From assembly GCA_905216145.1 (NCBI GenBank), contig CAJMST010000010.1, positions 1 to 64,000 on the forward strand: a stretch of 64,000 nucleotides of DNA. The letters run 5' to 3'. The position numbers and the translations under genes are program-made. This document shows positions 34,729-44,175 of the stretch, one piece after another. This DNA comes from an uncultured bacterium. Lineage in GTDB: Bacteria; Actinomycetota; Coriobacteriia; Coriobacteriales; Coriobacteriaceae. The notes beneath the pieces are model-generated. The model did not search any database. It was not told the DNA's origin and saw only the letters and a list, made by a program, of their open reading frames with translations. How positions within the stretch are numbered: the first letter of the stretch is position 1; every line of letters starts with the position of its first letter.

Positions 34729-35664
34729 ATGGAAAGCCGCAAGCCGTATCTCGCCACCCTGCCCGGACTCATCCTGGGCTGCCTCGTTTGCTGCGCGCTC
34801 TGGGGGTCGGCTTTCCCCTGCATCAAAATCGGCTACGGCCTCTTTAGTATTCCCGCGCACGACAGCGCCTCGCAGCTGCTCTTCGCGGGCCTGCGCTTCA
34901 CCCTTGCCGGCATGCTGGTCATTGTTGGCATGAGCACAGCCCAGCGCCGCCCACTCGTCCCAAAGGTACGCGATATCAAGCCCATCTGCATCCTGTCACT
35001 CTTCCAGACTATCGGGCAGTACTTCTTTTTCTATCTGGGACTCTCGCGCGCCAGTGCCATGTCGAGTTCCATCATCGAGGCCAGCGCCAACTTCCTCGCA
35101 ATCCTCTTTGCCGCCCTGGCGTTTCGCACCGAGAAGCTCAATACGGCCAAGGTGCTTGGCTGTGTGCTGGGCTTTGCCGGCGTCGCGCTCGTCAACCTTT
35201 CGGGCGCGGATGGCACCTTTGGCTTTACGCTCGACGGCGAGGGATTTATCTTGGCTTCCACCGTTGCGGGTGCTCTGTCGACCTGCCTCATTGGCATCTT
35301 CTCGCGCGAGCATGACGGCGTCTTGCTCGCCGGGTGGCAGTTCTTGATCGGCGGCCTGGTCCTCACCGCCATCGGCTTTTTGATGGGCGGCGCGCTCTCC
35401 CCCACGGCGATTGCCCCCGCCATCGCACTCATCATCTACATGGCGCTTATCTCCGCGGTCGCCTACTCGCTGTGGTCGCGCCTGCTTGCCGTCAACCCCG
35501 TCAGCCGCGTTTCGGTCTTTGGGTTTATGAACCCCGTCTTTGGTGTGCTGCTGAGCGCGCTGCTGCTCGGCGAGGGCGCTGGCACGAGCCCCGTTACCGT
35601 CATCGTTGCCCTGCTGTTGGTCTGCAGCGGCATCATCATCGTCAACAAACCCAAAAAAGCTTAA
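34729..35664 (+). CDS. EamA-family (DMT) transporter
   Basis: The 311-residue membrane protein has ten hydrophobic segments in two homologous EamA halves. The first half has CCALWGSAFPCIKIGY; the second has SAVAYSLWSRLLAVNPVSRVS and FGFMNPVFGVLLSALLLGE, both common in drug/metabolite exporters. The substrate is unknown. AGGAG lies nine bases before the ATG. It follows purL on the same strand but behind a strong terminator, so it probably has its own promoter (TACAAT at 34643-34648 is a possible -10). Confidence 0.87.
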   Translation: MESRKPYLATLPGLILGCLVCCALWGSAFPCIKIGYGLFSIPAHDSASQLLFAGLRFTLAGMLVIVGMSTAQRRPLVPKVRDIKPICILSLFQTIGQYFFFYLGLSRASAMSSSIIEASANFLAILFAALAFRTEKLNTAKVLGCVLGFAGVALVNLSGADGTFGFTLDGEGFILASTVAGALSTCLIGIFSREHDGVLLAGWQFLIGGLVLTAIGFLMGGALSPTAIAPAIALIIYMALISAVAYSLWSRLLAVNPVSRVSVFGFMNPVFGVLLSALLLGEGAGTSPVTVIVALLLVCSGIIIVNKPKKA

Positions 35665-35737
35665 TGAACTGCCCTTATTTAGCAGAGGGGATTCATGTAC
35701 TTTAGCTTAATGGAGTACATCGGTGAGCTGAGGGCCG

Positions 35738-35768
35738 CCACGCACGCAAGCGTGCGCCCCTTTTTTCT
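35738..35768 (+). terminator. terminator of the EamA gene
   Basis: A CGCACGC-AA-GCGTGCG stem is followed by CCCCTTTTTTCT. It overlaps the stop codon of the convergent GGDEF gene. A second small hairpin (ATGTACT/AGTACAT, 35694-35719) lies just before it. Confidence 0.8.
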
Positions 35769-36909
35769 AGCGTATCTGGACGCCGGCTTTCTTTTTCTCG
35801 GCCTTGACGCGGTAGAGCTCCGCATCGGCAGCGCGAAGCAAGTCTTGCCAGGTATCGACACCATCACCGACCCGTGCATAGCCGATGGACATCCGCAACA
35901 GATACGGCACCTCGGCACGAGCGAGCTCGTCGTTAATCGCCGAACACAGGTCTATGATGTCCTGTTCCGCCGCTGCCTTCTGGAGCACCACGAACTCATC
36001 GCCGCCATAACGTGCGATAAAACCACCAGACACCGAGCAGACCTCTTTGAGCGTAGCAGATATGACCTGGAGAGCATGGTCGCCCTCCACATGTCCATAC
36101 CGGTCGTTAATCTGCTTAAAGCCGTCGGCGTCCATCATAAGCAGATACACATCTTCGGCCTGATCCACATTTGAGAAGAGCGACAGCATATAGGTCTCAA
36201 AACGGTTGCGATTGTTAAGGCCAGTCAACGGGTCGGTCGAGATCAGCTGCTCCTGGTAGATGATGTAGAGCAGCAGGATGCTCAGCGTTATACCGACACA
36301 AAGGCCCGGTACCGAAAACAAAACCTGGAAGGTACCGCCCACCAGAGCGGGAACCACAAAAAAGGCGAGGGTGCGATAAATGGCCTTCGTTTGCAGGCTT
36401 TCGACTTTTCGAGCCTGAATAAAGGCATGCAAGGACGTATATATGATGTAGCAGTAGCTAACGATAGGTTGAATCATATAGAGCGCTCCGCGACGATATA
36501 CGCCCTGCGCATCGATATAGAACATAGTGTGCGTCCAGTAGCTGGTAAATGCCAGCACGACCACCAATACGGTTGGCAACGTCACGATCGCAACCCTATA
36601 GCGCGCGGTCAAAAGGCGAGAGCCCTGCACTGTCTCGGAATAGAAAAACCAAATGAGGCACGCGATGGCGAACAGCGAAAACGAGACCGCGTTGGAAATC
36701 CAGTTGGCCGCGATGCCTACAGGAGTGCTCACGCCGTCTGAGAGCGTCCAGATCATATCGAAGAAAATGTAGGCAGCAGACGTGTAGCCGAGCATGCTAA
36801 ACAAGAGCTGCTGGGTGCTCGAGAACAAGGAGCGGCGGCTTCGTGCGGCAAGCCCGATAAGAACAATCATGCATAGCAGGAATATCTCAATCTTGAGTGC
36901 CTTAACCAC
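35767..36909 (-). CDS. membrane diguanylate cyclase (GGDEF domain)
   Basis: The 380-residue protein has six to seven hydrophobic segments in residues 1-215 and a C-terminal GGDEF domain with DPLTGLNNRNRFE and the intact active site RYGGDEFVVL. It should make cyclic di-GMP from two GTP. The residues before GGDEF lack the RxxD inhibitory site, so product inhibition through that site is not expected. A TTG 18 bases upstream opens the frame, but AAGGG about 10 bases before the GTG at 36909 favours the shorter start. Convergent with EamA. Confidence 0.87.
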   Translation of the reverse strand: MVKALKIEIFLLCMIVLIGLAARSRRSLFSSTQQLLFSMLGYTSAAYIFFDMIWTLSDGVSTPVGIAANWISNAVSFSLFAIACLIWFFYSETVQGSRLLTARYRVAIVTLPTVLVVVLAFTSYWTHTMFYIDAQGVYRRGALYMIQPIVSYCYIIYTSLHAFIQARKVESLQTKAIYRTLAFFVVPALVGGTFQVLFSVPGLCVGITLSILLLYIIYQEQLISTDPLTGLNNRNRFETYMLSLFSNVDQAEDVYLLMMDADGFKQINDRYGHVEGDHALQVISATLKEVCSVSGGFIARYGGDEFVVLQKAAAEQDIIDLCSAINDELARAEVPYLLRMSIGYARVGDGVDTWQDLLRAADAELYRVKAEKKKAGVQIR

Positions 36910-37007
36910 TAGACGCCATCCCTTCAATATCCAAGTGGTCAGAATCGCCCGATTCGTGTCTGGGCAATAAACACCCCTACTCCGCAGGGGTAAGGGGAAT
37001 AATAGCA

Positions 37008-37051
37008 GAGCGCCCGAACGTCACTGCAAGACAGCTTTCGTTCGGGCGCTC
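37008..37051 (-). terminator. terminator after the KdgT-type permease
   Basis: A perfect 13-bp stem (37008-37020 with 37039-37051) encloses 18 bases, followed on the minus strand by TGCTATTATT. The T tract is weak, but the position 46 bases after the stop fits a terminator. A second small hairpin (CCCCT/AGGGG) lies at 36974-36990. Confidence 0.6.
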
Positions 37052-37096
37052 AAACGGCGCGAATTGCACGCCGGAATCTATTATCGGTAACGGCCG

Positions 37097-38119
37097 TTAC
37101 TCACCGTCGATATCGGTCGCGACGGCCTCCTCGATGGCCTCGATGCCTTCGACCGACAGATCCTCTTTGCCCTGGCAAAACTTCTTGTCGACCCAGCCGG
37201 TCAGAATCGGAGCCATGATTGCCGTGATGATGACGGCGGTGGCGATCTGCGCATACGCGGTGGGCGCAAGCTCGGCATAGCGCGGGGCGACCTCGGCGAG
37301 GGCGACCGGCGTGGTCATGGCCGTGCCGGCGATAGTGGAGCATGCCACAGCCGCCTTACCGTTGCCGCCACACAGGCGCTCGAAGGCAAAGGTAATGGGA
37401 CCGACGATAAAGAGCGTGATGAGGCCCAGCAGGATGCCCGAGATGCCGCCGGTGATAAAGCTCGAAAGGCTCATGGACGCACCGAGCTGAAAGCCGATAA
37501 CGGCGATTGCGGGATTGACGCCGGGGACCAGCAGGTTCTTGATAAACGGGAAGAGGTTGCCCAGAACCATGCCGATAACAAGCGGCAGGATGGATCCGAT
37601 GATGGTGCCGACGGGGATGTTGGCGAGACCCGAGACACCGAGGATGATCATCGTGACGGCGGGGCCGGCCGTAAAGAACAGGATACCGACAGCGCCCTGC
37701 TCGGACTCATCGCCGAACTCGCCCATGATGCCCGTATAGAGCGCCATGTTGCAAAACGTGATGCCGCCGATGATAGACACGGAGCTCAGGCCCAGGAAGT
37801 TGTCGTTAAAGAAATATGCCACACCCAAGCCAAGGGCGGCCGCAACAACAAGCTTGGGGATCAGTACGACGATGCCGGTCTTGATAGCGCCCGGCGTGGA
37901 CTTAAAGCTGATGCCGGCGCCCACGAAGAGCAGAATCGCGGCAACGATGGTGTTGGAACCACCGCGGCAGGCAGCCGTAAAGAAGCCGCCGATCTCAAAG
38001 ACCTGCGGGCAGAAGGTATTGAGCAAAAGGCCAACGATCATGGGATAGATCATGATGTCGCCCGGGATGCGCGGTACCTTAAATTTCTTTTGCTCGTTGG
38101 CGGTCACTTCCTGTGCCAT
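37097..38119 (-). CDS. 2-keto-3-deoxygluconate permease (KdgT family)
   Basis: The 340-residue membrane protein has about ten hydrophobic segments and KdgT-like blocks: KVPRIPGDIMIYPMIVGLL near the start, FVGAGISFKSTPGA, SSVSIIGGITFCNMALY and AGTAMTTPVALAEVAP. The family imports 2-keto-3-deoxygluconate with protons, linked to pectin or glucuronate use; no such enzymes are encoded in the window. GGGGG lies four bases before the ATG at 38119; a start 69 bases upstream is less likely. It appears monocistronic. Confidence 0.86.
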   Translation of the reverse strand: MAQEVTANEQKKFKVPRIPGDIMIYPMIVGLLLNTFCPQVFEIGGFFTAACRGGSNTIVAAILLFVGAGISFKSTPGAIKTGIVVLIPKLVVAAALGLGVAYFFNDNFLGLSSVSIIGGITFCNMALYTGIMGEFGDESEQGAVGILFFTAGPAVTMIILGVSGLANIPVGTIIGSILPLVIGMVLGNLFPFIKNLLVPGVNPAIAVIGFQLGASMSLSSFITGGISGILLGLITLFIVGPITFAFERLCGGNGKAAVACSTIAGTAMTTPVALAEVAPRYAELAPTAYAQIATAVIITAIMAPILTGWVDKKFCQGKEDLSVEGIEAIEEAVATDIDGE

Positions 38120-38261
38120 GAAACCCCCATTTCCGCTGACGCAGAACAAAAGCCCACGTCGCACTTCGCTACAGTAAAGTCTGAACATGGTACCAGAAGA
38201 AGCAGACCGGCTCGGTGAGAAATTCGATTCGTTGCGCCGGGACGCTAAACGTGCCCCGCTC

Positions 38262-38585
38262 TTATATGAAGCTCAAAACGATATAGAACACGATGCCCGA
38301 GACGCAGCACCACAACATCGACTTTGTCTTGATTGCCACCGCCACGACGCCGGCGGCCGCAATCCAGGGAATCAAGCCCTGCCACAAGCCGGCGTCGAAA
38401 GCGCCAGGGCTTATCAAATCGTTAGCGACCAGCGCCGCAAAGGCGGCGGGCGGAATATAACCCAGGGCCTCGGTAACGCGGGGCGACAGTGTTCTCCCGC
38501 GCAAGGCAAACGCCGGGGCAATGCGGAAAAACGCGATAGCCGCCCATGACGACAGCCACAGGACCAAAAACTCATTAACGGGCAT
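38262..38585 (-). CDS. azlD: AzlD-family transport protein
   Basis: The 107-residue protein has three to four hydrophobic segments with the AzlD pattern: an ALRGR turn, then LGYIPPAAFAALVANDLI, and WIAAAGVVAVAI near the end. It is the small partner of AzlC in branched-chain amino acid (or azaleucine) export. AAGGGG lies eight to nine bases before the ATG, which overlaps the end of azlC by 11 bases, so the two are translationally coupled. The frame is open further upstream inside azlC, but those codons are azlC read out of frame. Confidence 0.88.
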   Translation of the reverse strand: MPVNEFLVLWLSSWAAIAFFRIAPAFALRGRTLSPRVTEALGYIPPAAFAALVANDLISPGAFDAGLWQGLIPWIAAAGVVAVAIKTKSMLWCCVSGIVFYIVLSFI

Positions 38586-39267
38586 CGCGAGCGCCCCTTC
38601 CTTCGGCGAGAGCATCGCACGCAAGCGCCGCGGCAACACCGACGAGCACGCTTGCCGGCACGGCGATATTCGTCCACCCCAAGAACTTGCATATGGCGAC
38701 AGACACCGCAGCCATAACGGCAGCCACGACATTGCCGCGCGACAGCCTCTGCGAAAAGAGTAGGCAGATAAAGAGCGAGGTGCAGACAAAACCCGCAATA
38801 GCGGTTGGAACATCGACAACGGCGCCGACGATGGCGCCCGTCGTACACGAAACGCCCCATGTCGCGATGAGGATCGCGTTGAGCACAAAGGACTCGTGCG
38901 GACCCCAATCCTCCCCTTCAACCAACTTGGCAAGCGAGATGCCGTATGCCTCCTCGGTAAGCGTCGCGGCAACGGCCAGCGCCTGACGCTTCGAGGCACC
39001 CCTCAGATGGGGCGCGATTGATGCCGAATAAAGTGCAAAGCGCGAGGAGATTGCGGCCACACTTGCGACAATCGATGCCGCAGGCACACCTGCCAGCCAC
39101 AGGTTGCAGACCATAAACTGACCGCTACCCGTCACAAACGTGCTGCTCAGAGCAAAAACCATCCAGGGCTCCATTCCCGTCTGCGCCATAATCATTCCGC
39201 ACGGCACGCCTATCGCAACATAGGTAAGCATCACCGGCCAGACGGTTTTAACGATTTTGAGCACCAT
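38575..39267 (-). CDS. azlC: AzlC-family amino acid exporter
   Basis: The 230-residue membrane protein has the AzlC blocks YVAIGVPCGMIMAQTGM, the conserved FVTGSGQFMVCNLW and RFALYSASIAPHLRG, and LTEEAYGISLAKL. With AzlD it exports branched-chain amino acids. GAGGA five bases before the ATG at 39267 sets the start over one 36 bases upstream. The pair is divergent from the HD hydrolase gene. Confidence 0.9.
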   Translation of the reverse strand: MVLKIVKTVWPVMLTYVAIGVPCGMIMAQTGMEPWMVFALSSTFVTGSGQFMVCNLWLAGVPAASIVASVAAISSRFALYSASIAPHLRGASKRQALAVAATLTEEAYGISLAKLVEGEDWGPHESFVLNAILIATWGVSCTTGAIVGAVVDVPTAIAGFVCTSLFICLLFSQRLSRGNVVAAVMAAVSVAICKFLGWTNIAVPASVLVGVAAALACDALAEGRGARDAR

Positions 39268-39394
39268 AGCGTTCCTCGTCCCGACAAGATTTCCGAGCCG
39301 CATTCAACGACGCGGCAGAATCATCGCCCGGTGGCAACCGAGTTCACCTACAATTGCCACCGGATCGAAAGACACAGCTTTTTAGGAAGTCATT

Positions 39395-40207
39395 ATGACA
39401 GCTATCGATCGGGGCCGGGCGACCGCGGCCTTCAAACGCTATACCGATGCTTACGATGCCGCCAATCCACGTATCGCGCTCAAAATCGAGCATACGTACC
39501 ACGTTGCCGAGGCATGCGATGCCGTGGCGCGCGAGCAGGGCTGGTCGACAGAGGATGTTGACCTGGCCTGGCTTTGCGGCCTGTTACACGATATGGGACG
39601 CTTTGAACAGTTGCGGCGCTGGGACACCTTTAAGGACGCCGAGAGCATGAGCCACGCAGCGTTGGGCGTCGGGGTCCTCTTTGGCGAGAACCCCGCCGAT
39701 GCGCCCGCCGTAACGAGCATCCGCGACTTTATCGATGACCCGGCAGAAGATGAGCTCATCCGCGCGAGCATCGCCTATCACAGCGACTTTCGCCTACCGG
39801 CACAACTCGACGAGCGTACACGGCGCTTCTGCGATATCGTGCGCGATGGCGACAAAATCGACATTATGCGCACCATCGCCGACAGCACCGTCGACACTAT
39901 CCTCAAGGTTGATGAGGACGCATTTCTCGCCAGCCGGTTCTCGACACCGGCTCTCGCTGCCTTTGACGAGCGCCGCTGCGTCGCACGCGATGAACGCAAC
40001 GAGCCCGCAGACTACCTGGTGGGACTCATCTGCTTTATGTTTGAGCTCGTCTATCCAGCGAGCCGCGCGCTGGCGCGCGAGCAGGGCGATATCTACCGCC
40101 TGCTCGACGCGCCCTTTGGCATTACGTGCCCCTTTACCGATCCCGCCACGCAAGCGACCTGGGAGCGCCTAAAGGACGAGATGCGCGACTGGCTGGCGCG
40201 CGCCTAG
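39395..40207 (+). CDS. HD-domain phosphohydrolase
   Basis: The 270-residue protein has the HD-superfamily metal set: His in EHTYHVAEACDAV, HD in LLHDMGRFEQ, a later His in SIAYHSDF and Asp in VRDGDKIDIMR. The substrate could be a nucleotide or phosphoester. AGGAAG five bases before the ATG sets the start. Its TAG stop overlaps the etfA stop on the other strand, so the convergent genes share bases and no terminator fits between them. Confidence 0.87.
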   Translation: MTAIDRGRATAAFKRYTDAYDAANPRIALKIEHTYHVAEACDAVAREQGWSTEDVDLAWLCGLLHDMGRFEQLRRWDTFKDAESMSHAALGVGVLFGENPADAPAVTSIRDFIDDPAEDELIRASIAYHSDFRLPAQLDERTRRFCDIVRDGDKIDIMRTIADSTVDTILKVDEDAFLASRFSTPALAAFDERRCVARDERNEPADYLVGLICFMFELVYPASRALAREQGDIYRLLDAPFGITCPFTDPATQATWERLKDEMRDWLARA

Positions 40208-41409
40208 CGCTCAAGCTGGGCCAGCAGCTCCTCGACGACCTCGACGGCATCGCCGACAACCTTGTACTGGGCAGCACCAAAGATGGGAGCATCCGGGTCC
40301 TCGTTGATGGCGATAATGCACTCCGCCCCACCGATGCCGGCAAGATGCTGAATGGCGCCCGAAACACCGATACTCACGAGAAGCTTGGGCGAAACTGATA
40401 CGCCCGTCTGGCCAATCTGATGGCGATACTCCAACCAGCCGGCCTCCACGACAGGTCGCGTGCAGCCAAGCTCGGCACCCAGAGCCTCGGCGAGCCTTCG
40501 CATCAGCGGCAGGTTTTTCTTGGAACCAATACCGCGACCCACCACGACCAGGCGCTCGGCATCGGCAATTGATGCCTGCTGCCCCCACTCCTCGGCGGGA
40601 ATCGAGATCTCGACACGAGCCTTAGCATCATCCGCAAGCGATATCTGGGTGATCGTGCCGGAGCGGCCGTAGCCAAAGTCGGGCGCCTTAAAGATGCCGG
40701 GACGCACCGTTGCCATCTGAGGACGATGATTGGGGCAGACGATGGTGGCCATCAGGTTGCCGCCAAACGCCGGACGCGTCTGTTGCAGCAGCCCCGTCTC
40801 CGTATCCATCGAAAGTACGGTGCAGTCAGCCGTAAGGCCCGTCTGCAAACGCACGGCAACGCCGGGTGCCAATTCGCGGCCAAAGGCGGTCGCACCGTAC
40901 AGAATGGCCTCGGGCTTGCGCTCTGCCACCAAATCGCAGATCAGCCGGGCGTAAACCTCCGCATCGTTCTGGCGCAGGCGCTCGTCGCGACAGACCAGGA
41001 CCTCGTCTGCACCGGCGCAAACCAGATGCTCCAGGTCACCGAGAGAGCTCTCGGGGCTCATGCCGACCAATGCCACCAGACGGCAGCCGCGAGCATCGGC
41101 AAGCTCGCGGCCCTTGCCCATGAGCTCATAGGCAACGGGAGTCACCGTATCGTGCTCGTCGGTCTGCACGAATACCCAAATGTCTCGATATGCATCAAGG
41201 TCCACCGCGCCAGCGGCCTCGTCACGCTCGATCGAGATGGCGTTGACGGGGCAGGCGTCGACGCACCCACCGCATAGGATGCAGCCGTCGGTTACGCGGG
41301 CGCAACGGTTGGGCCGCTCGCCTTCCACTACAATGCCGCCCGAGGCACAGGCGCGAACGCAGCGACCGCAGCCGATACAGGCTTCGCTATCGATAATCAG
41401 TCCGCTCAT
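40204..41409 (-). CDS. etfA: electron transfer flavoprotein alpha with ferredoxin domain
   Basis: The 401-residue protein joins two 4Fe-4S motifs (CIGCGRCVRAC, CILCGGCVDACP, residues 11-55) to an EtfA body that has YGATAFGRELAPGVAVRLQ, the FAD-binding end GRGIGSKKNLPL and IGVSGAIQHLAG. EtfA proteins with an N-terminal ferredoxin domain accompany flavin-based electron-bifurcating dehydrogenases. It starts directly after the etfB stop. Together with etfB and the FAD dehydrogenase upstream it resembles the lactate dehydrogenase-Etf complex (LctBCD) of Acetobacterium woodii. Confidence 0.93.
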   Translation of the reverse strand: MSGLIIDSEACIGCGRCVRACASGGIVVEGERPNRCARVTDGCILCGGCVDACPVNAISIERDEAAGAVDLDAYRDIWVFVQTDEHDTVTPVAYELMGKGRELADARGCRLVALVGMSPESSLGDLEHLVCAGADEVLVCRDERLRQNDAEVYARLICDLVAERKPEAILYGATAFGRELAPGVAVRLQTGLTADCTVLSMDTETGLLQQTRPAFGGNLMATIVCPNHRPQMATVRPGIFKAPDFGYGRSGTITQISLADDAKARVEISIPAEEWGQQASIADAERLVVVGRGIGSKKNLPLMRRLAEALGAELGCTRPVVEAGWLEYRHQIGQTGVSVSPKLLVSIGVSGAIQHLAGIGGAECIIAINEDPDAPIFGAAQYKVVGDAVEVVEELLAQLER

Positions 41410-42225
41410 CTATGCCATCCCCTCGATGATCTTGGCAAGTTTCGCCGCCTGCTCGGACGCCGTTCCGTCAACGGCCTCGCACGTTTGGTCGCGGTCGGGC
41501 ACAAACGATCGCACGACCTGTGTCGGCGAGCCGGCAAGGCCGCAGCGCGCGGGGTCGGCATGCACGTCGGCAGCGTTGACCACACGCACGTCCGCCTCCT
41601 CGGCCGCACGAATACCGGCAATGCTCGGCATGCGCAGTTGGCCAATCTCCTTGGCGGTCGTCATCGCGCACGGCATCTCAAGATAGACCGTCTCCTCGCC
41701 GGCATCGCAGCCGTGAACAAGAGCCAGCAAGCCGCAAGTCGTAAAGCCCGCGCTCTGCACGCAGCTCACGTCGGTCACGCAGGGAATCTCAAAGGCACCG
41801 GCAAGCTCGGGACCAATCTGGGCTGTATCGCCGTCCACCGCCATCTTGCCGCAAATGAGCAGGTCGAAGTCCTCGTCGAGCGCCTCGATGCCGCACTTGA
41901 GGGCATAGGTGGTTGCCAGGGTATCGGCACCTGCAAAGGCGCGGTCGGTCAGCAGCAGTGCGTCATCGGCGCCTCGGGCGATGCAGTCGCGCAATAGCGA
42001 TTCGGTCGCGGGGATGCCCATCGACACCACCGTTACGCGCACGTCCATGCCAAAGCCGATAAAGTCATCCTTCAGCGCCAGCGCGCATTCCAAAGCGCTC
42101 GCATCGAACGGGTTAATGACCGCCTGCTTGCCATCGCGCACGATGGTATTGGTCTTGGGGTCCATCTTGACCTCGGTGCTGCCCGGCACTGCCTTGACGC
42201 ACACCACCATATGGAAATCGCTCAT
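41410..42225 (-). CDS. etfB: electron transfer flavoprotein beta
   Basis: The 271-residue protein has EtfB features: MVVCVKAVPGS at the start, INPFDASALECALALKD, VTVVSMGIPATESLLRDCIARGAD, LLICGKMAVDGDTAQIGPELA and the late block LRMPSIAGIRAA. It carries the second flavin of the Etf dimer. GGGGG lies nine bases before the ATG at 42225; a GTG six bases upstream overlaps the previous stop. Middle gene of the ldh-etfB-etfA operon. Confidence 0.93.
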   Translation of the reverse strand: MSDFHMVVCVKAVPGSTEVKMDPKTNTIVRDGKQAVINPFDASALECALALKDDFIGFGMDVRVTVVSMGIPATESLLRDCIARGADDALLLTDRAFAGADTLATTYALKCGIEALDEDFDLLICGKMAVDGDTAQIGPELAGAFEIPCVTDVSCVQSAGFTTCGLLALVHGCDAGEETVYLEMPCAMTTAKEIGQLRMPSIAGIRAAEEADVRVVNAADVHADPARCGLAGSPTQVVRSFVPDRDQTCEAVDGTASEQAAKLAKIIEGMA

Positions 42226-42227
42226 CT

Positions 42228-43829
42228 TCACGCGCCCCCTTTCTGGACGAGCTCATCCAAGAGCTTCTCCGAAAACAGGTTACCGCGACCCAGCTGCCCG
42301 GCAGGATCGAGCTGGAGCTTGAGCCGCGCCGACTCGACCATGGCCTCGTGACCGTACATCGTCTCCAAGAAGCCCGCCTTGATCTTGCCGACACCGTGTT
42401 CGGCGGAGACGGCGCCGCCCATGGCCGTGACCTCGGAAGCCCACTGGGCAAAGAGTTCTCCGCCGCGGCGGTAATCCTGCGCATCGCGCGGCAGAATGTT
42501 CACATGCAGATGGTTGTTACCGATGTGCCCCCAGGCGGCAGATTCAAGCCCGCTTTCGGCCAACGTGCGGCGATAAAGGGCGATGACATCGGCCAAGCGT
42601 GCGTTGGGCACCGACATGTCCGAGCCCAGTTTGGTGATGGTGGGATCCGTGCGGCGACGCTCGTCGATGAGCATGTTGACGCTCTCGGGCACCGCATGGC
42701 GGAAGAATCGCTGACACTCGCGATCGACCTCGGTGCGCGCGACCCATGTCGCATCGTCGCTTCCGCCCGCAAGCTCCAGTACCCACCCCAAGTGATACAG
42801 CTCCTCAGTCGCCTGGGCTTCGTCGTCGCAGTCGAGCTCCACGTAGACACAGACCTTGGCGTCTTTGTCGAGCGCCGGCAGCGAGGCGAACGCGGTCGAC
42901 TGCTCACGCTGACGACGCAGGATATCCAGAGCGCCCGCATCGAAATATTCGATGGCAGCCGCGTGGGACAGGACGGGACGCACAGAATCGGTGAAGGACA
43001 CGGCCTTGTCTTCGCTATCAAAGAAGCAGCTCACGCCCCAAACGACCGCAGGCGCCGCCTGCAGGGCAATCTCGAGCTCGGTGATGACGCCGAGTGTGCC
43101 ACACGCACCGATAAACAGATCGATGGCATCCATATCGTCAGCAACGAAATAGCCCGAAGCATTTTTGGTCTTGGGCATGGTGTAGTCGGGAAGGTCGAGC
43201 TCGAGCGTGCGGCCCCGCATCGTGACGAGCGAAAGGCGACGACCCCGTGCAAAAACCTCGCCACGGTGAAGCTCGAGCAGGTCGCCATCGGTCAGCACGA
43301 CATGAAGGCCCGTGACGTGAGGGCGCATGGGGCCGTAAGCGTAGCTACGGGCGCCGGAAGCGTTGCATGCCGCCATACCGCCCAGGCAGGCAGATGCCTC
43401 GGTGGGATCGGTAGGAAAGAATTGTTCGGGAGCTTCCTGGAACTCCTCGTAGGCCTCAAGCGATGCCTGGTCCCAGCCGGCAGTCGGCAGCACTTTCTTG
43501 CCCAGTTGCTTGCGCAGCTCAGACAGCACGACGCCGGGCGCCACACGCAAAAGAAAGCGGCCCTGCTCATCGCGGCGAATGCCTAGGTAGCGATTCATGC
43601 GGGAAGTATTGAGAATGTGACCGCCATGAGGCACGGCGCCGGCGGCAAGACCGGTCCGGGCGCCCTGAACCGTCACCGGGACACGCTCGGCATGGAGCTT
43701 TTTCAAAATGGCGCGGACCTCGTCCTCCGTTGTCGGAAACGAGATGCTCGAGGCCTCGCCCGATGTGCGAGACTCATCGCGGCCATACTCTTCGAACTCG
43801 TCGGTGAAGGGTTTGATGGTTGCCGACAC
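42228..43829 (-). CDS. FAD-binding D-lactate/glycolate-type dehydrogenase (LctD/GlcD-like)
   Basis: The 533-residue flavoprotein has a PCMH-type FAD domain (VPVTVQGARTGLAAGAVP, SRMNRYLGIRRDE, STPLDF-free; EASACLGGMAACNASGARS) and the FAD-oxidase C-terminal domain ending with WGHIGNNHLHVN and GAVSAEHGVGKIK. It oxidises a 2-hydroxy acid, most likely lactate. It starts with GTG after AAGGGGGAG. As first gene of an operon with etfB and a ferredoxin-fused etfA, it fits an electron-confurcating lactate dehydrogenase that couples NAD+ and ferredoxin. The substrate is inferred, not shown. Confidence 0.9.
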   Translation of the reverse strand: MSATIKPFTDEFEEYGRDESRTSGEASSISFPTTEDEVRAILKKLHAERVPVTVQGARTGLAAGAVPHGGHILNTSRMNRYLGIRRDEQGRFLLRVAPGVVLSELRKQLGKKVLPTAGWDQASLEAYEEFQEAPEQFFPTDPTEASACLGGMAACNASGARSYAYGPMRPHVTGLHVVLTDGDLLELHRGEVFARGRRLSLVTMRGRTLELDLPDYTMPKTKNASGYFVADDMDAIDLFIGACGTLGVITELEIALQAAPAVVWGVSCFFDSEDKAVSFTDSVRPVLSHAAAIEYFDAGALDILRRQREQSTAFASLPALDKDAKVCVYVELDCDDEAQATEELYHLGWVLELAGGSDDATWVARTEVDRECQRFFRHAVPESVNMLIDERRRTDPTITKLGSDMSVPNARLADVIALYRRTLAESGLESAAWGHIGNNHLHVNILPRDAQDYRRGGELFAQWASEVTAMGGAVSAEHGVGKIKAGFLETMYGHEAMVESARLKLQLDPAGQLGRGNLFSEKLLDELVQKGGA

Positions 43830-44175
43830 GCGAACTCCCCCTTTAGCTAACTACAGTGTTTGCAGGGAGATGTTACCGCATCGTTTCGTCGACGTGTTCG
43901 AGACCGTCTCCATAATTGGCGATTTTTACGTTCGTGCAATTCGGCGAGCGGCAAGGTTTCCTCGGCAGACGATGCTTTTGACACATGTCGCCTTACCGCC
44001 AGCGACCACGCAATTGTCGCTCGAAAAAAGTTGAAGTAATTTTTACCATCTTTTACCTGCGGAGATGTCAATCCGTCAAGCATTTGGTCAGAAATTGGTC
44101 AAGTAGCGACTGATACGGTCGGCATCGACAGCCAAAACCAATGGAAGTTTTGGCCCCAGAAGCAGGGAGGTTCCC
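43830..44175. promoter_or_regulatory. divergent intergenic region between ldh-etf and the exported-protein operon
   Basis: No gene is seen in these 346 bases. The half near the plus-strand operon is A/T rich and has two direct copies of TTGGTCA (near 44083-44102). A weak minus-strand pair, TTGCAC and TTATGG about 18 bases apart, could serve the ldh operon. Both promoters must lie here because the operons are divergent, but I cannot place either firmly. Confidence 0.4.
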
